DNA of 64,000 bases. It comes from an uncultured Lachnospiraceae bacterium. GTDB taxonomy: Bacteria; Bacillota; Clostridia; Lachnospirales; Lachnospiraceae. Where the stretch lies: contig CALWES010000005.1 of assembly GCA_944377405.1 (NCBI GenBank), positions 1-64,000 on the forward strand. The letters run 5' to 3'. Shown here piece by piece: positions 1 through 8,012 of the stretch (the stretch's first letter is position 1; each line of letters opens with the position of its first letter). The position numbers and the translations under genes are program-made. The notes under the pieces were generated by a model. That model was not told the origin of the DNA. It ran no database searches and was given only the letters and a program-made list of their open reading frames with translations.

Positions 1-1226
1 ACGTCCGCGCCGCCTACGGTGACGCTGCCGCTGTCCACATCCCAGAACCGGGGGATCAGGCTGGCGGCGGTGGTCTTGCCCCCGCCGGAGGGTCCCACCA
101 GAGCCACCACTTCACCGGGCCGGACAGAAAAACTCACATCCTCCAGCGCGGGCCGGTCCGCGCCGGGGTAGGTGAAGGTCACATGGTCAAAGGCCACGGC
201 GTCACTGGCTGGCCTTTTTTGGACCTTCGGCTCCTCCATGGGCTGCTGGCTCAGGATCTCGTCCAGGCGGCCGATGGCCTCGTCGGCCTCCATCACCGCC
301 TCGCTCATATACATGATGCGGTTGATCATCTGACCGCAGGCGGGGGCAAACAGGGCATAGAAGATCAGGTTCACCAGCGCGGTACGCACATCCCCGCCGG
401 AGGCGATGAGCAGCGCCGCCGGGATCAGCAGGGCAAAGGCCCCGTTGATGAAGGTAAGGAAACAGGTCTGGCCCGTCCGGCAGCTCATGGCGTACTGGCT
501 GGCCAGATCGCTGTAATCCTGGATGGCGGCATAGAAGGCCTTAAAGGAGTAAACGGTCTGCTGGAACATCTTCACCACAGGGATGCCCCGGACATATTCC
601 ACCGCCTCGCCGCTCATGCGCTCGATCTCCTGTTGATAGCGGTGGAAAAATCCTGCGTTTTTGCCGCCCATCATCAGGCACATGGACAGCAGTGCCAGCA
701 CCATGGTGAGCAGACATAAAAGGCCCATCCGCCAGTCAAAAAGGAACAGTACGACGATGGCGGCAACAGGTGTTACTGCCGTTGCGGCCAGATCGGGGAG
801 CTTGTGGGCCAGCAGGTCTTCAGTGAGCCCGGCGTTGTCGTCGATGAGCTTCCGCAGCCGCCCCGACTGGTTCCCGGTGAAAAAGCCCAGGGGAAGCTTC
901 AGCACATGGGTCATGGCGGCGCGCCGGATGTTCCGGGCGGTGCGGAAGGCCGCGATATGGGTGGACATAAGGGCGGCAAAGTACAGCAGAATGCTGCCGG
1001 TGGCAGTCCACACCGCCATCCAGCCCCAGTGGCCCAGATCCCCGGCTCCGTGCAGACTGGGCCAGGCAGACAGCACGCTTCTGGCCACCAGCCAGACACA
1101 CAGATATGGCGCCAGCCCCAGCACCGCCGATAGGGCGGACAGGATACAGCCCAGGATCGTCAGGTTTTTGTGCCTGCCTGCATAACCCAGGATGCGGGCA
1201 AGGCTGCTTGGTTTCTTTTGCTTCAA
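1..1226 (-). CDS. ABC exporter, fused permease-ATPase (partial, C-terminus off window)
   Basis: Translating the minus strand from a TTG at 1226 gives one open frame to the window edge. A strong AAGGAGG (1234-1240) sits 7 bases before the TTG and decides this start. The first ~320 residues are a six-helix exporter domain; an ATPase domain follows, with the Walker A motif GPSGGGKTT near positions 70-100. The rest of the ATPase (signature, Walker B) lies outside the window. Single-chain half-exporters of this kind work as dimers, often with a second half-transporter encoded next door, which would be off the left edge. It lies 60 bases downstream of a TetR gene and has its own candidate promoter. 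The substrate cannot be read from the sequence; siderophore, peptide or drug are all possible. Confidence 0.85.
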   Translation of the reverse strand, partial: MKQKKPSSLARILGYAGRHKNLTILGCILSALSAVLGLAPYLCVWLVARSVLSAWPSLHGAGDLGHWGWMAVWTATGSILLYFAALMSTHIAAFRTARNIRRAAMTHVLKLPLGFFTGNQSGRLRKLIDDNAGLTEDLLAHKLPDLAATAVTPVAAIVVLFLFDWRMGLLCLLTMVLALLSMCLMMGGKNAGFFHRYQQEIERMSGEAVEYVRGIPVVKMFQQTVYSFKAFYAAIQDYSDLASQYAMSCRTGQTCFLTFINGAFALLIPAALLIASGGDVRTALVNLIFYALFAPACGQMINRIMYMSEAVMEADEAIGRLDEILSQQPMEEPKVQKRPASDAVAFDHVTFTYPGADRPALEDVSFSVRPGEVVALVGPSGGGKTTAASLIPRFWDVDSGSVTVGGAD

Positions 1227-1246
1227 AGTGATTCCTCCTTATCAAA

Positions 1247-1274
1247 TAGTTAGCTATCACTAACTCATATCCAA
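1247..1274 (-). promoter_or_regulatory. Candidate promoter with GTTAG-N6-CTAAC operator before the ABC exporter
   Basis: Read on the minus strand, TTGGAT (1269-1274) and TAACTA (1247-1252) are 16 bases apart. The inverted repeat GTTAG-N6-CTAAC at 1249-1264 covers the -10 box. The same element covers the -10 of the P-type ATPase operon (4501-4516). DtxR-family metal regulators recognise TTAG...CTAA-type repeats, so metal control is a reasonable guess, but the regulator is not identified. The -10 is weak. Confidence 0.45.
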
Positions 1275-1286
1275 AAAAGATAGGGG

Positions 1287-1904
1287 TTATCCCCCCATCA
1301 ATTTCAGCCATCCGGCGGTGTAAAATTCCCGGAGCTGATCCACGTCCCGCAGAGACTGCTCCCGGGGCATATCGTGGATCACGATCTCGAAGATGCCATT
1401 GAACATTCCGCTGGCGACGATATGGCACAGGGACTTGTCCAACGCGGGAATATCCTTCCCCAGGTGGCGGAGAACCTCCATGTACTGGAGAGTGTACTCT
1501 ACCTCCACCTCAACCATGTTGTGGACAAAGTGCTCGTAACTGGTGCCTTCCGAGCGGGTGAGGAGCAGCTTCACCGGTTCCCGGTTGGCACAGATATAGT
1601 CCACCATCCAGTCCAGATAGGTTGCTGATTCTACCCCCATATGAGAGGGCTGCTCCTCCTCGGGCAGCTCAGCAAAGGTGATCTGGGCTTCCATGAACTT
1701 GCCCATAAGAGCAGCGGCATGGGGCTCCACCAGGGCGTTGAACAAGGCCTCCTTGCTGGAAAAATACCCGTAGAAGGCCCCAGTGGTTACTCCGGCATTT
1801 TTTACGATCTGCCGCAGAGAGGCCCCCTGAAAGCCCTTGTCCAGAAACTCCACCAAAGCGGCTTCCTGAATTTTTTCCAGAGTGGCGCTAGATTTATCTT
1901 CCAT
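1287..1904 (-). CDS. TetR/AcrR family transcriptional regulator
   Basis: 205-residue one-domain repressor. The N-terminal helix-turn-helix spans about residues 10-55 (IQEAALVEFLDKGF, VTTGAFYGYFSSKEAL), the usual TetR signature, followed by an all-helical ligand-binding domain that I cannot assign to a ligand. I chose ATG 1904, not the in-frame codon at 1970, because AAGGAG lies 8 bases before it. The gene has a good promoter with a palindromic operator at the transcription start (1925-1970), so self-repression is likely. It precedes the ABC exporter by 60 bases and probably controls it. Confidence 0.88.
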   Translation of the reverse strand: MEDKSSATLEKIQEAALVEFLDKGFQGASLRQIVKNAGVTTGAFYGYFSSKEALFNALVEPHAAALMGKFMEAQITFAELPEEEQPSHMGVESATYLDWMVDYICANREPVKLLLTRSEGTSYEHFVHNMVEVEVEYTLQYMEVLRHLGKDIPALDKSLCHIVASGMFNGIFEIVIHDMPREQSLRDVDQLREFYTAGWLKLMGG

Positions 1905-1924
1905 GGAAATACTCCTTGTAACGA

Positions 1925-1970
1925 TGTTATATAACAATGTTATGATATGGCGGATGGTTTCATTTGTCAA
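1925..1970 (-). promoter_or_regulatory. Promoter and operator of the TetR gene at 1904
   Basis: On the minus strand TTGACA (1965-1970), a 17-base spacer and TATCAT (1942-1947) form a near-consensus promoter. Just downstream lies the perfect 12-base palindrome TGTTATATAACA (1925-1936), embedded in two 13-base near-copies, ATAACATTGTTAT and ATAACATCGTTAC. Its place at the start site and before the TetR start codon fits an autorepression operator. Confidence 0.65.
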
Positions 1971-1980
1971 GAGAAAAATG

Positions 1981-2005
1981 AAAAAGCCCGGCGCGCTGCG
2001 CCGGG
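1981..2005 (-). terminator. Intrinsic terminator of the P-type ATPase gene
   Basis: CCCGGCGC (1987-1994) pairs with GCGCCGGG (1998-2005) around a 3-base loop; on the minus strand the stem is followed by five T. It begins 7 bases after the ATPase stop codon. Confidence 0.85.
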
Positions 2006-2012
2006 TTGGAAG

Positions 2013-4100
2013 TTATTTTGTTTTTGACAGGGGCAGGGCACTCATGCTATGGAGGCTCACGGCCAGGGTAGATAGGTTATGAAGCAGGGCAGAGGTGGCT
2101 GGAGGCAGCGCGCCTGCCGCGCCAAGGCCGATGAGGGCCCCGTTGAAGCCGATGACGAAGCGGTAGTTATTCTGGACGCGGCTCATGAGGGCCATGGCCA
2201 GCTGCCGCAGACGCACCAGTTCCCACAGACTGTCGGCGGCGATGGTGATGTCGGCGATCTCCCTTGCGATGGCCGCCCCATCGCTGATGGCAATGCCGGC
2301 GTCCGCCTCGGAGAGGGCAGGGGAATCATTGATACCGTCCCCTACCATGAGAACGGTGTGGCCCTTCCGCCGCAGGGCAGCCACATATTCCGCCTTGTCT
2401 GCCGGAAGTACTCCAGCCTTAAAATCATCCACTCCCAACTGCTCCGCAATAGCGGCGGCGGTGCGGGGACTGTCCCCGGTGAGCATGACGGCATTCTGAA
2501 TCCCCAGTCCCCGGAGAGCGGAGAGCACGTCTCCCGCCTCTTCCCGCAGGGGGTCGGAGATGCAGATCACGGCGGAGAGCACCCCGGCGATGGCCAGATA
2601 AAGCTGGGAGCACTCCGTGGGCAGGGAATCGAATTTGCCCTGCTCTTCTTCCGGGATTACGCACTTTTCGTCCTCAAAGATAAAGTGGGCGCTGCCGATG
2701 CGTACCTGCTTTCCGTCAATCGAGCTGGCGATGCCATGAGCCACCAGGTACTCTACCTTGGCGTGGCGCTCCTCATGGTGCAGGCCACGGCGGCGGGCTT
2801 CCTCCACCACGGCGTTGGCCATGGAGTGGGGGAAGTGCTCCTCCAGGCAGGCGGCCAGACGGAGCATTTCCTCCTCATCATTTCCGTTGAAAGGAACGAG
2901 CTTCGCCACCTGGGGACAGGCATGGGTGAGGGTGCCGGTTTTGTCAAAGACAATGGTGTCAGCCTTTGCCACCGCTTCCAGGAATCTGCCGCCTTTTACG
3001 GTGATGTGATCCCGTCCTGCCTCCCGCATGGCAGAGAGCACCGCCAGGGGCATAGCCAGCTTCAGGGCGCAGGAAAAATCCACCATCAGCACCGACAAAG
3101 CCCGGGCTATGTTCCGGGTGAGGGCAAGACTCAGGAGACTCCCGGCAAAGGTGTAGGGCACCAGCTTATCCGCCAGGCCGGAGGCCCTGACTTCAGCAGA
3201 GGATTTCATCTGCTCAGACCGCTGGATCATCTCTACGATCTGGTCATATCGGCCTTGGCCGGAGGCCTGGCGTACCTCCAGGACGCATTCCCCCTCTTCT
3301 ACTATGGTGCCGGCATATACAGCACCGCCGGGTCTCTTGGCTACGGGAACGGATTCGCCGGTAAGAGAGGCCTGGTTGACGGTGATTTCTCCCTCAGCCA
3401 CCAGGCCGTCAAGTGGGATAATTCCTCCGGCCCGGACCAGTATCCGGTCGCCGGGACATACCTGTCTGATGGGGACGAGCACCTCTCCGGCTTCTGCTTT
3501 CAGCCATACCCGGTCTACATGGAGGGAGAGGCTCTCCGCCAAATCGGCCACGGATTTCTTCCTCGTCCAGTCCTCCAGCAGCTCCCCGATCTCCAACAGG
3601 AACATCACCATGCCTGCAGTGCCGAAGTCCCGGCGGCCCACAGAGATGCCGATGGACAGGGCATCCAGCAGTTCCACCTTGATTTTCCGCCGTTCCAGGC
3701 ATCGGAGCCCCTTATGGAGGAAGGGTACCATATGCCAGATCACCCGGGCTGCCCGCAGAGGGGCGGGCAGGAACAGAGCGGCGGTTCCCTTCATCAGCAC
3801 CTTACCTGTCAGCTTCTCCTGGAATTCCCGGTTCAGGGCTCGGGTGCTGTGGTCCGGAAGGGTGACAGAGGACTCCGCCCCGGCCCAGGTGAACGCGCCG
3901 AGAGCGGAAAGAACGGTCTCCCGTTCCCCGGTATAGGTCACGATGACGCAGCCGGTGCGTTCGTGAACGACAGCCTCTTTTGACCAGGGCTGATTTTTCA
4001 GCCAGGTTTCCAACAGGTCAGCCTGCCGGAGGGTCATATTTTTCTGCCGGAGCCTCAGACGCATCCGGCCCCGGATCTCATGTACGATAGTCGCTTTCAT
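2013..4100 (-). CDS. P1B-type heavy-metal-translocating ATPase without a CPC motif
   Basis: 695-residue inner-membrane cation pump. Visible P-type hallmarks are the TGES actuator loop, the phosphorylation motif DKTGT (Asp386) and the hinge GDGINDSPAL. Instead of CPC or SPC, the transmembrane metal-binding segment reads SCALKLAMP (around residues 338-346). The N-terminus (about residues 1-75) looks like a degenerate heavy-metal-associated domain without a CxxC. GAGGAGAGA precedes ATG 4100. It is transcribed after the DUF6110-type gene, with a hairpin between them. That pairing resembles the mycobacterial CtpC/PacL arrangement of a P1B pump with a small membrane partner. The metal is unknown; Mn, Fe or Zn export is a guess from the missing CPC motif and the operator at 4501. 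Confidence 0.9.
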   Translation of the reverse strand: MKATIVHEIRGRMRLRLRQKNMTLRQADLLETWLKNQPWSKEAVVHERTGCVIVTYTGERETVLSALGAFTWAGAESSVTLPDHSTRALNREFQEKLTGKVLMKGTAALFLPAPLRAARVIWHMVPFLHKGLRCLERRKIKVELLDALSIGISVGRRDFGTAGMVMFLLEIGELLEDWTRKKSVADLAESLSLHVDRVWLKAEAGEVLVPIRQVCPGDRILVRAGGIIPLDGLVAEGEITVNQASLTGESVPVAKRPGGAVYAGTIVEEGECVLEVRQASGQGRYDQIVEMIQRSEQMKSSAEVRASGLADKLVPYTFAGSLLSLALTRNIARALSVLMVDFSCALKLAMPLAVLSAMREAGRDHITVKGGRFLEAVAKADTIVFDKTGTLTHACPQVAKLVPFNGNDEEEMLRLAACLEEHFPHSMANAVVEEARRRGLHHEERHAKVEYLVAHGIASSIDGKQVRIGSAHFIFEDEKCVIPEEEQGKFDSLPTECSQLYLAIAGVLSAVICISDPLREEAGDVLSALRGLGIQNAVMLTGDSPRTAAAIAEQLGVDDFKAGVLPADKAEYVAALRRKGHTVLMVGDGINDSPALSEADAGIAISDGAAIAREIADITIAADSLWELVRLRQLAMALMSRVQNNYRFVIGFNGALIGLGAAGALPPATSALLHNLSTLAVSLHSMSALPLSKTK

Positions 4101-4119
4101 TACAAATCTCTCCTCATGG

Positions 4120-4143
4120 AAAAAGGAGCCGCTTTCCGGCTCC
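4120..4143 (-). terminator. Attenuator-like hairpin between the DUF6110-type gene and the ATPase gene
   Basis: GGAGCCG (4125-4131) and CGGCTCC (4137-4143) form a 7-base-pair stem with a 5-base loop; on the minus strand five T follow. It sits in the 56-base gap, so partial termination could leave the small membrane protein more abundant than the pump. Confidence 0.6.
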
Positions 4144-4156
4144 CTTCCGCAGTTTC

Positions 4157-4420
4157 TTAAGCCTCCGGCCCCTCCACCTGGGTATCGGCTTCCCTGGCAG
4201 CCCGTACCTCGTTGATGCCCTTGGCGGCGGCCAGGATGTCGGCGGTGTTCTCCTGAAGGCCGGTGACCGTCTCCATCACACTATCTTTCATCCGCAGGCC
4301 GGCGGCGGTAATGTGAGTATAGGCTTTCTTGGCATCCTTGCTGGTGAGAAGCTTCACACCGGCGGAGCCGAATAGAGCGCCGCCTACGAAGCAGGCCAGT
4401 CTGACATAATGCTTCATCAT
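4157..4420 (-). CDS. Small membrane-anchored DUF6110-type protein, partner of the P-type ATPase
   Basis: 87 residues. A glycine-rich hydrophobic N-terminal segment (CFVGGALFGSAGVKLL, residues 11-26) is followed by the conserved-looking stretch SKDAKKAYTH and an amphipathic, acidic C-terminus. I recognise the pattern as the clostridial DUF6110 family, found beside metal ATPases. The arrangement recalls DUF1490/PacL proteins of mycobacteria, which scaffold or assist metal pumps, but the Asp/His metal motif of PacL is absent from this tail (ADTQVEGPEA). Start ATG 4420 follows GGAAG by 8 bases. First gene of a two-gene operon. Confidence 0.7.
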   Translation of the reverse strand: MMKHYVRLACFVGGALFGSAGVKLLTSKDAKKAYTHITAAGLRMKDSVMETVTGLQENTADILAAAKGINEVRAAREADTQVEGPEA

Positions 4421-4500
4421 GAGAAATTCTTCCTTTCTGCGGTGTACTCATCTGTGGTTGTAGTCTATGAACCCGCAGATGTAAATCACCATCTCTGATA

Positions 4501-4532
4501 GTTAGTATATGCTAACCACAGGGACCTGTCAA
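4501..4532 (-). promoter_or_regulatory. Promoter and operator of the DUF6110 / P-type ATPase operon
   Basis: On the minus strand TTGACA (4527-4532), 17 bases, TATACT (4504-4509). The near-palindrome GTTAG-TATATG-CTAAC (4501-4516 on the plus strand) covers the -10 box, so a bound protein would block RNA polymerase. The half-sites match those at 1249-1264. The rest of 4421-4733 holds a long leader for this operon and the rfbH promoter; I see nothing else in it. Confidence 0.7.
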
Positions 4533-4606
4533 GAGCCGCACCGGCATTGAATTACCCTTTTCGACGCAATCCTTTTGGTTCCGCACTTATATTTTATCCT
4601 CCGAGG

Positions 4607-4635
4607 TTTATCTTTTGCCCCGGATATGATATGAT
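4607..4635 (+). promoter_or_regulatory. Candidate promoter of the rfbH operon
   Basis: TTTATC (4607-4612), a 17-base spacer and TATGAT (4630-4635); an overlapping TATGAT lies at 4625-4630. The -10 is good and the -35 weak. It would give a leader of about 90 bases before rfbH. Confidence 0.4.
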
Positions 4636-4733
4636 GGACTACAAATCGGATAAGGGAAACGGCGCTCGGGAGGCTCTCCGGAGCGCCGATTTCAGGCATA
4701 TCGGAGTGCGGAACGCAGGAGAGGAAACAGAAA

Positions 4734-6107
4734 ATGAACGAAATGGATTACAGGGAATTTTTCGGAGATATGAACGAGCAGCAGGCCCATGAAGCCATAC
4801 TGAAGCTTACGGCAGCCTATTGCGACAGATATCACAACACGGAAAAGGACAAGCCTTACCGGGAGGGAGACAGGATCCCCTATGCCTCCAGAGTCTATGA
4901 CCATGAGGAGATGGTGAACCTGGTGGACTCCGCCCTGGAGTTCTGGCTGACCACGGGAAGATATGCCAGAGAATTTGAAAAGAAGTTTGCAGAGTACGAA
5001 AACGTGCGCTTTGCAAGCCTGGTGAATTCCGGGTCTTCGGCGAACCTTCTGGCCTTCATGACCCTGACCTCCCCCCTTCTGGGAGAGCGGCGGATCAGGC
5101 GGGGAGATGAGGTGATCACCGTGGCGGCGGGCTTCCCCACCACCGTGACCCCGATCCTGAATTACGGAGCGGTCCCGGTCTTCGTGGATGTGACCATCCC
5201 CCAGTATAACGTGGACGTGACAAAGCTGGAGGGAGCCCTTTCCGACAGGACCAAGGCGGTGATGCTGGCCCATACCCTGGGAAATCCCTTCGATCTCGAA
5301 GCTGTGAAGGCCTTCTGTAAGAAGCACGGCCTCTGGCTCATCGAGGATAACTGCGACGCTCTGGGAAGCCGCTATTTCCTGGAGGACCGGTGGCAGCTTA
5401 CGGGAGCTGTAGGAGATATCGGAACCTCCTCCTTCTATCCGCCCCATCACATGACCATGGGAGAGGGCGGCGCCACCTATACCAGCGATCCCCTTCTGCA
5501 CAAGATCATGAGGAGCATCCGGGACTGGGGCAGGGACTGCGTCTGCGAGTCCGGCCAGGACAACCGCTGCGGACACCGTTTCTCCGGCCAGTTCGGAGAA
5601 CTGCCCTTCGGCTATGACCATAAATACGTATACTCGCATTTCGGATATAACCTGCAGGCCACGGATATGCAGGCGGCGGTGGGCTGCGCCCAGCTGAAGA
5701 AGTTCCCCACCTTTGTGGAGAAGCGGAAGGCCAACTGGAAGGTGCTTTACGAGAACCTGAAGGATGTGTCTGACAGGCTGATCCTGCCGGAGGCTGCGGA
5801 GCATTCCGACCCCAGCTGGTTCGGCTTCTGCATGACGGTGGCGGATGGCATCGACAGGACGAAGGTCATCAACTACGTGGAGGACCACGGCGTTCAGACC
5901 CGGCTCCTCTTTGCAGGAAACATGGTAAAGCAGCCCTGCTTCGACGGCTTCAGGGGAGACGACAGGATCTACCGGGTAAGCGGCCCCCTGACGGAGACGG
6001 ACCGGATCATGACCAACACCTTCTGGATCGGCGTCTATCCGGGCATGACGGAGGACCGGCTCCTGTATATGGCAAAGACCGTAAAGGAAGCACTGCGGCA
6101 GCAGTAA
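4734..6107 (+). CDS. rfbH: RfbH-type CDP-4-keto-6-deoxyglucose 3-dehydratase (E1)
   Basis: 457 residues of the DegT/DnrJ/EryC1/StrS fold, PMP-dependent. The lysine that normally holds PLP is replaced by histidine (SFYPPHHMTMGEGG, His238), the hallmark of the E1 dehydratases of 3,6-dideoxyhexose synthesis. A cysteine cluster (GRDCVCESGQDNRC) matches the [2Fe-2S] segment of that family. The reaction removes the 3-hydroxyl of CDP-4-keto-6-deoxyglucose, with electrons from a reductase (E3). No E3, RfbF or RfbG partner gene is in the window, which is odd. GGAGAGG precedes ATG 4734. First gene of a surface-glycan operon (licD and a glycosyltransferase follow). Confidence 0.88.
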   Translation: MNEMDYREFFGDMNEQQAHEAILKLTAAYCDRYHNTEKDKPYREGDRIPYASRVYDHEEMVNLVDSALEFWLTTGRYAREFEKKFAEYENVRFASLVNSGSSANLLAFMTLTSPLLGERRIRRGDEVITVAAGFPTTVTPILNYGAVPVFVDVTIPQYNVDVTKLEGALSDRTKAVMLAHTLGNPFDLEAVKAFCKKHGLWLIEDNCDALGSRYFLEDRWQLTGAVGDIGTSSFYPPHHMTMGEGGATYTSDPLLHKIMRSIRDWGRDCVCESGQDNRCGHRFSGQFGELPFGYDHKYVYSHFGYNLQATDMQAAVGCAQLKKFPTFVEKRKANWKVLYENLKDVSDRLILPEAAEHSDPSWFGFCMTVADGIDRTKVINYVEDHGVQTRLLFAGNMVKQPCFDGFRGDDRIYRVSGPLTETDRIMTNTFWIGVYPGMTEDRLLYMAKTVKEALRQQ

Positions 6108-6155
6108 GGAAGAAGCGGCCCGGGAACGGGCCCCTTAAGCAGCGAGGAGAAGGAA

Positions 6156-7010
6156 ATGACTCCTGATTATAATAAGGAAACACTGAAAAAGGCGCAGCAG
6201 GCCTCCCTGGAGATCCTGCTGGCGGTGGACCGGATCTGCCGGGAAAACGGCATCCGGTATCTGCTGGATGCCGGCACCCTTCTGGGAGCGGTGCGGCATC
6301 AGGGCTTTATCCCCTGGGACGACGACATCGACATCGCCATGACCAGGAAGGATTACGAGGCCTTAAAGAGGCTGTTGCGAAGCGGAAAGAAGCTCCTTCC
6401 GGAGAACATGGAGCTGATCCTTCCGGATGAATACAGGAACGGCAGAGCCTTTTACGATTTTACTCCCAGGATCATCTATAAGAACTCCCGGCGCCACGGG
6501 GACAGCCGGGAGATGGATTACTACGAGGGGAAGCTCAACCATCTGTGGGTGGATATCTTCATCCTGGACAACATCCCCGACAGCCCCCTTCTGGACCGGT
6601 GGGTCCGCTTTCGGCAGAAGGTGATCTACGGCCTTTCCATGCCGAAGCGCTGGAGGCTGGACCTTGGAAAATACAGCCCCTCGGACCGGCTGAAGGTGAG
6701 CCTCCTGAAGGCGGCAGGGAGATTTTTCCCCATGAGGAAGCTCTTTTCCATGCAGGAGAGGCTCTCCAGAAAATATGAGAAAAGGCATACAAAAAATCTG
6801 TACTACAGCAACTACCAGCCGGACTTCCTGCAGGATACCGTAAAGCGGGAATGGAGTGAGGAGGTCACGGAGCTGCCCTTTGAAGGACATATGCTGATGG
6901 CCCCTGCAGGCTATGACCAGGTCCTTCGGGAGATCTACGGGGACTATATGCAGCTTCCCCCGGAGGAGAGCCGGGTGCCCTCCCATTCCGACGGCCTGGA
7001 GGTTTTCTAA
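6156..7010 (+). CDS. LicD family phosphotransferase
   Basis: 284 residues. The N-terminal core shows the LicD pattern: YLLDAGTLLGAVRHQGF then WDDDIDIAM (about residues 55-63), the acidic metal/nucleotide site. LicD proteins transfer phosphocholine or related phospho-alcohols onto cell-surface glycans, or, in fukutin-like members, sugar-phosphate groups. The substrate here cannot be read. It is cytoplasmic, with no signal peptide. Start ATG 6156 follows GAGAAGGA. Lies 48 bases after rfbH in the same direction and before a glycosyltransferase, which supports a role in decorating a surface polymer. Confidence 0.88.
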   Translation: MTPDYNKETLKKAQQASLEILLAVDRICRENGIRYLLDAGTLLGAVRHQGFIPWDDDIDIAMTRKDYEALKRLLRSGKKLLPENMELILPDEYRNGRAFYDFTPRIIYKNSRRHGDSREMDYYEGKLNHLWVDIFILDNIPDSPLLDRWVRFRQKVIYGLSMPKRWRLDLGKYSPSDRLKVSLLKAAGRFFPMRKLFSMQERLSRKYEKRHTKNLYYSNYQPDFLQDTVKREWSEEVTELPFEGHMLMAPAGYDQVLREIYGDYMQLPPEESRVPSHSDGLEVF

Positions 7011-7055
7011 GGGGAAGGCGCAGCTGCAGGAAGAGAACAGGGAGAACAGAAAAGC

Positions 7056-8009
7056 GTGGAACAGGTAAGCGTCATCGTCTCTGTGTACAACGAGGAACAG
7101 GGACTGGAACAGTTTTATAGGGAAACGAAGGGATGGCTGGAGAAGCTTCCCGGAGACTACGAGATCCTCTTTGTGGACGACGGAAGCAGCGACGGAAGCG
7201 GGGAGATCCTCCGCAGGCTGGCTGAGGAGGACCGGGACCATGTGCGGGTAATCGCATTTTCCAGGAATTTCGGCCACGAGGCGGCCATGACCGCCGGTCT
7301 GGACTACGCCGCAGGGGACTATCTCATCTTTATGGATGCGGACCTTCAGCATCCTCCGGCCTGCATTCCGGAGATCATGGAGCAGTTCCGGGAGGGCTGT
7401 GAGATCGTCAGCATGGTCCGCACGGAGAACCGGACCGCAGGACTGATCAAGAACATCACCTCCGATGCCTTTTACCGGCTTATTAACCGGATGTCGGATA
7501 TGCATCTGGAGCCGGGAGCTTCGGATTTCTTTGCTCTGGACCGGAGAGCGGCGGAGGTCCTTCGGAGGAATTACCGGGAAAAGGTCCGCTTCCTCCGGGG
7601 CTACGTACAGAACATCGGCTTCCGGAAGGCGGCCCTGCCCTATGAGGCGGCTCCCAGGGTGGCGGGGAAGAGCCATTACAGTCTGCGGAAGCTGTGGCGT
7701 TTTTCCGTGGACACCATCATCTGCTTTTCCAATCTGCCCCTGAAGCTGGGGATCTACGCGGGGCTTTTTTCCGCCCTTCTGGGGGTGATCCTGATCCTTT
7801 ACACCCTGTTTACCAGAGGAGGCGCCCCCAGCGGCTATGCCACCATCGTGATCCTGCTATGTTTCATGTTTGCCATGCTGTTTGTGGTGGTGGGGATCAT
7901 CGGCGAGTATATCTCCGTGATCTTCAGCGAGCTGAAGGATCGGCCGATCTATATCATAAAGGATATGCAAAACAGAAAGGAGCTCTCTGAAAAGAGAAAA
8001 GAGGATTGA
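7056..8009 (+). CDS. Family 2 glycosyltransferase, polyprenyl-phosphate type
   Basis: 317 residues starting at GTG 7056 after GGGAGA. The GT2 fold is clear: VSVIVSVYNEEQGLEQF at the start, FVDDGSSDGS, and the metal-binding FMDADLQHP (around residue 93). Two C-terminal membrane segments (about residues 232-256 and 264-290) match the GtrB/ArnC/DPM1-like group, which makes polyprenyl-phosphate-linked sugars for transfer outside the membrane. Ends 3 bases before the HAD gene. The sugar is unknown; linkage to the RfbH product is inference. Confidence 0.88.
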   Translation: MEQVSVIVSVYNEEQGLEQFYRETKGWLEKLPGDYEILFVDDGSSDGSGEILRRLAEEDRDHVRVIAFSRNFGHEAAMTAGLDYAAGDYLIFMDADLQHPPACIPEIMEQFREGCEIVSMVRTENRTAGLIKNITSDAFYRLINRMSDMHLEPGASDFFALDRRAAEVLRRNYREKVRFLRGYVQNIGFRKAALPYEAAPRVAGKSHYSLRKLWRFSVDTIICFSNLPLKLGIYAGLFSALLGVILILYTLFTRGGAPSGYATIVILLCFMFAMLFVVVGIIGEYISVIFSELKDRPIYIIKDMQNRKELSEKRKED

Positions 8010-8012
8010 TTT

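Noticed and set aside
820-1428. Open frame on the minus strand overlapping the ABC and TetR genes
   Set aside because: It is another frame of the ABC exporter region; the true frame has the TTG start with AAGGAGG and conserved exporter motifs.
2079-3983. 634-codon plus-strand frame opposite the P-type ATPase
   Set aside because: Mirror frame of a GC-rich gene; no recognisable domain, while the minus strand encodes a complete ATPase.
4692-5888. Long minus-strand frame opposite rfbH
   Set aside because: His/Gly/Leu-rich composition with no domain; shadow of rfbH.
4734-6107. Ordinary DegT-type sugar aminotransferase
   Set aside because: The PLP lysine is replaced by His238 and a cysteine cluster is present, which marks the RfbH dehydratase instead.
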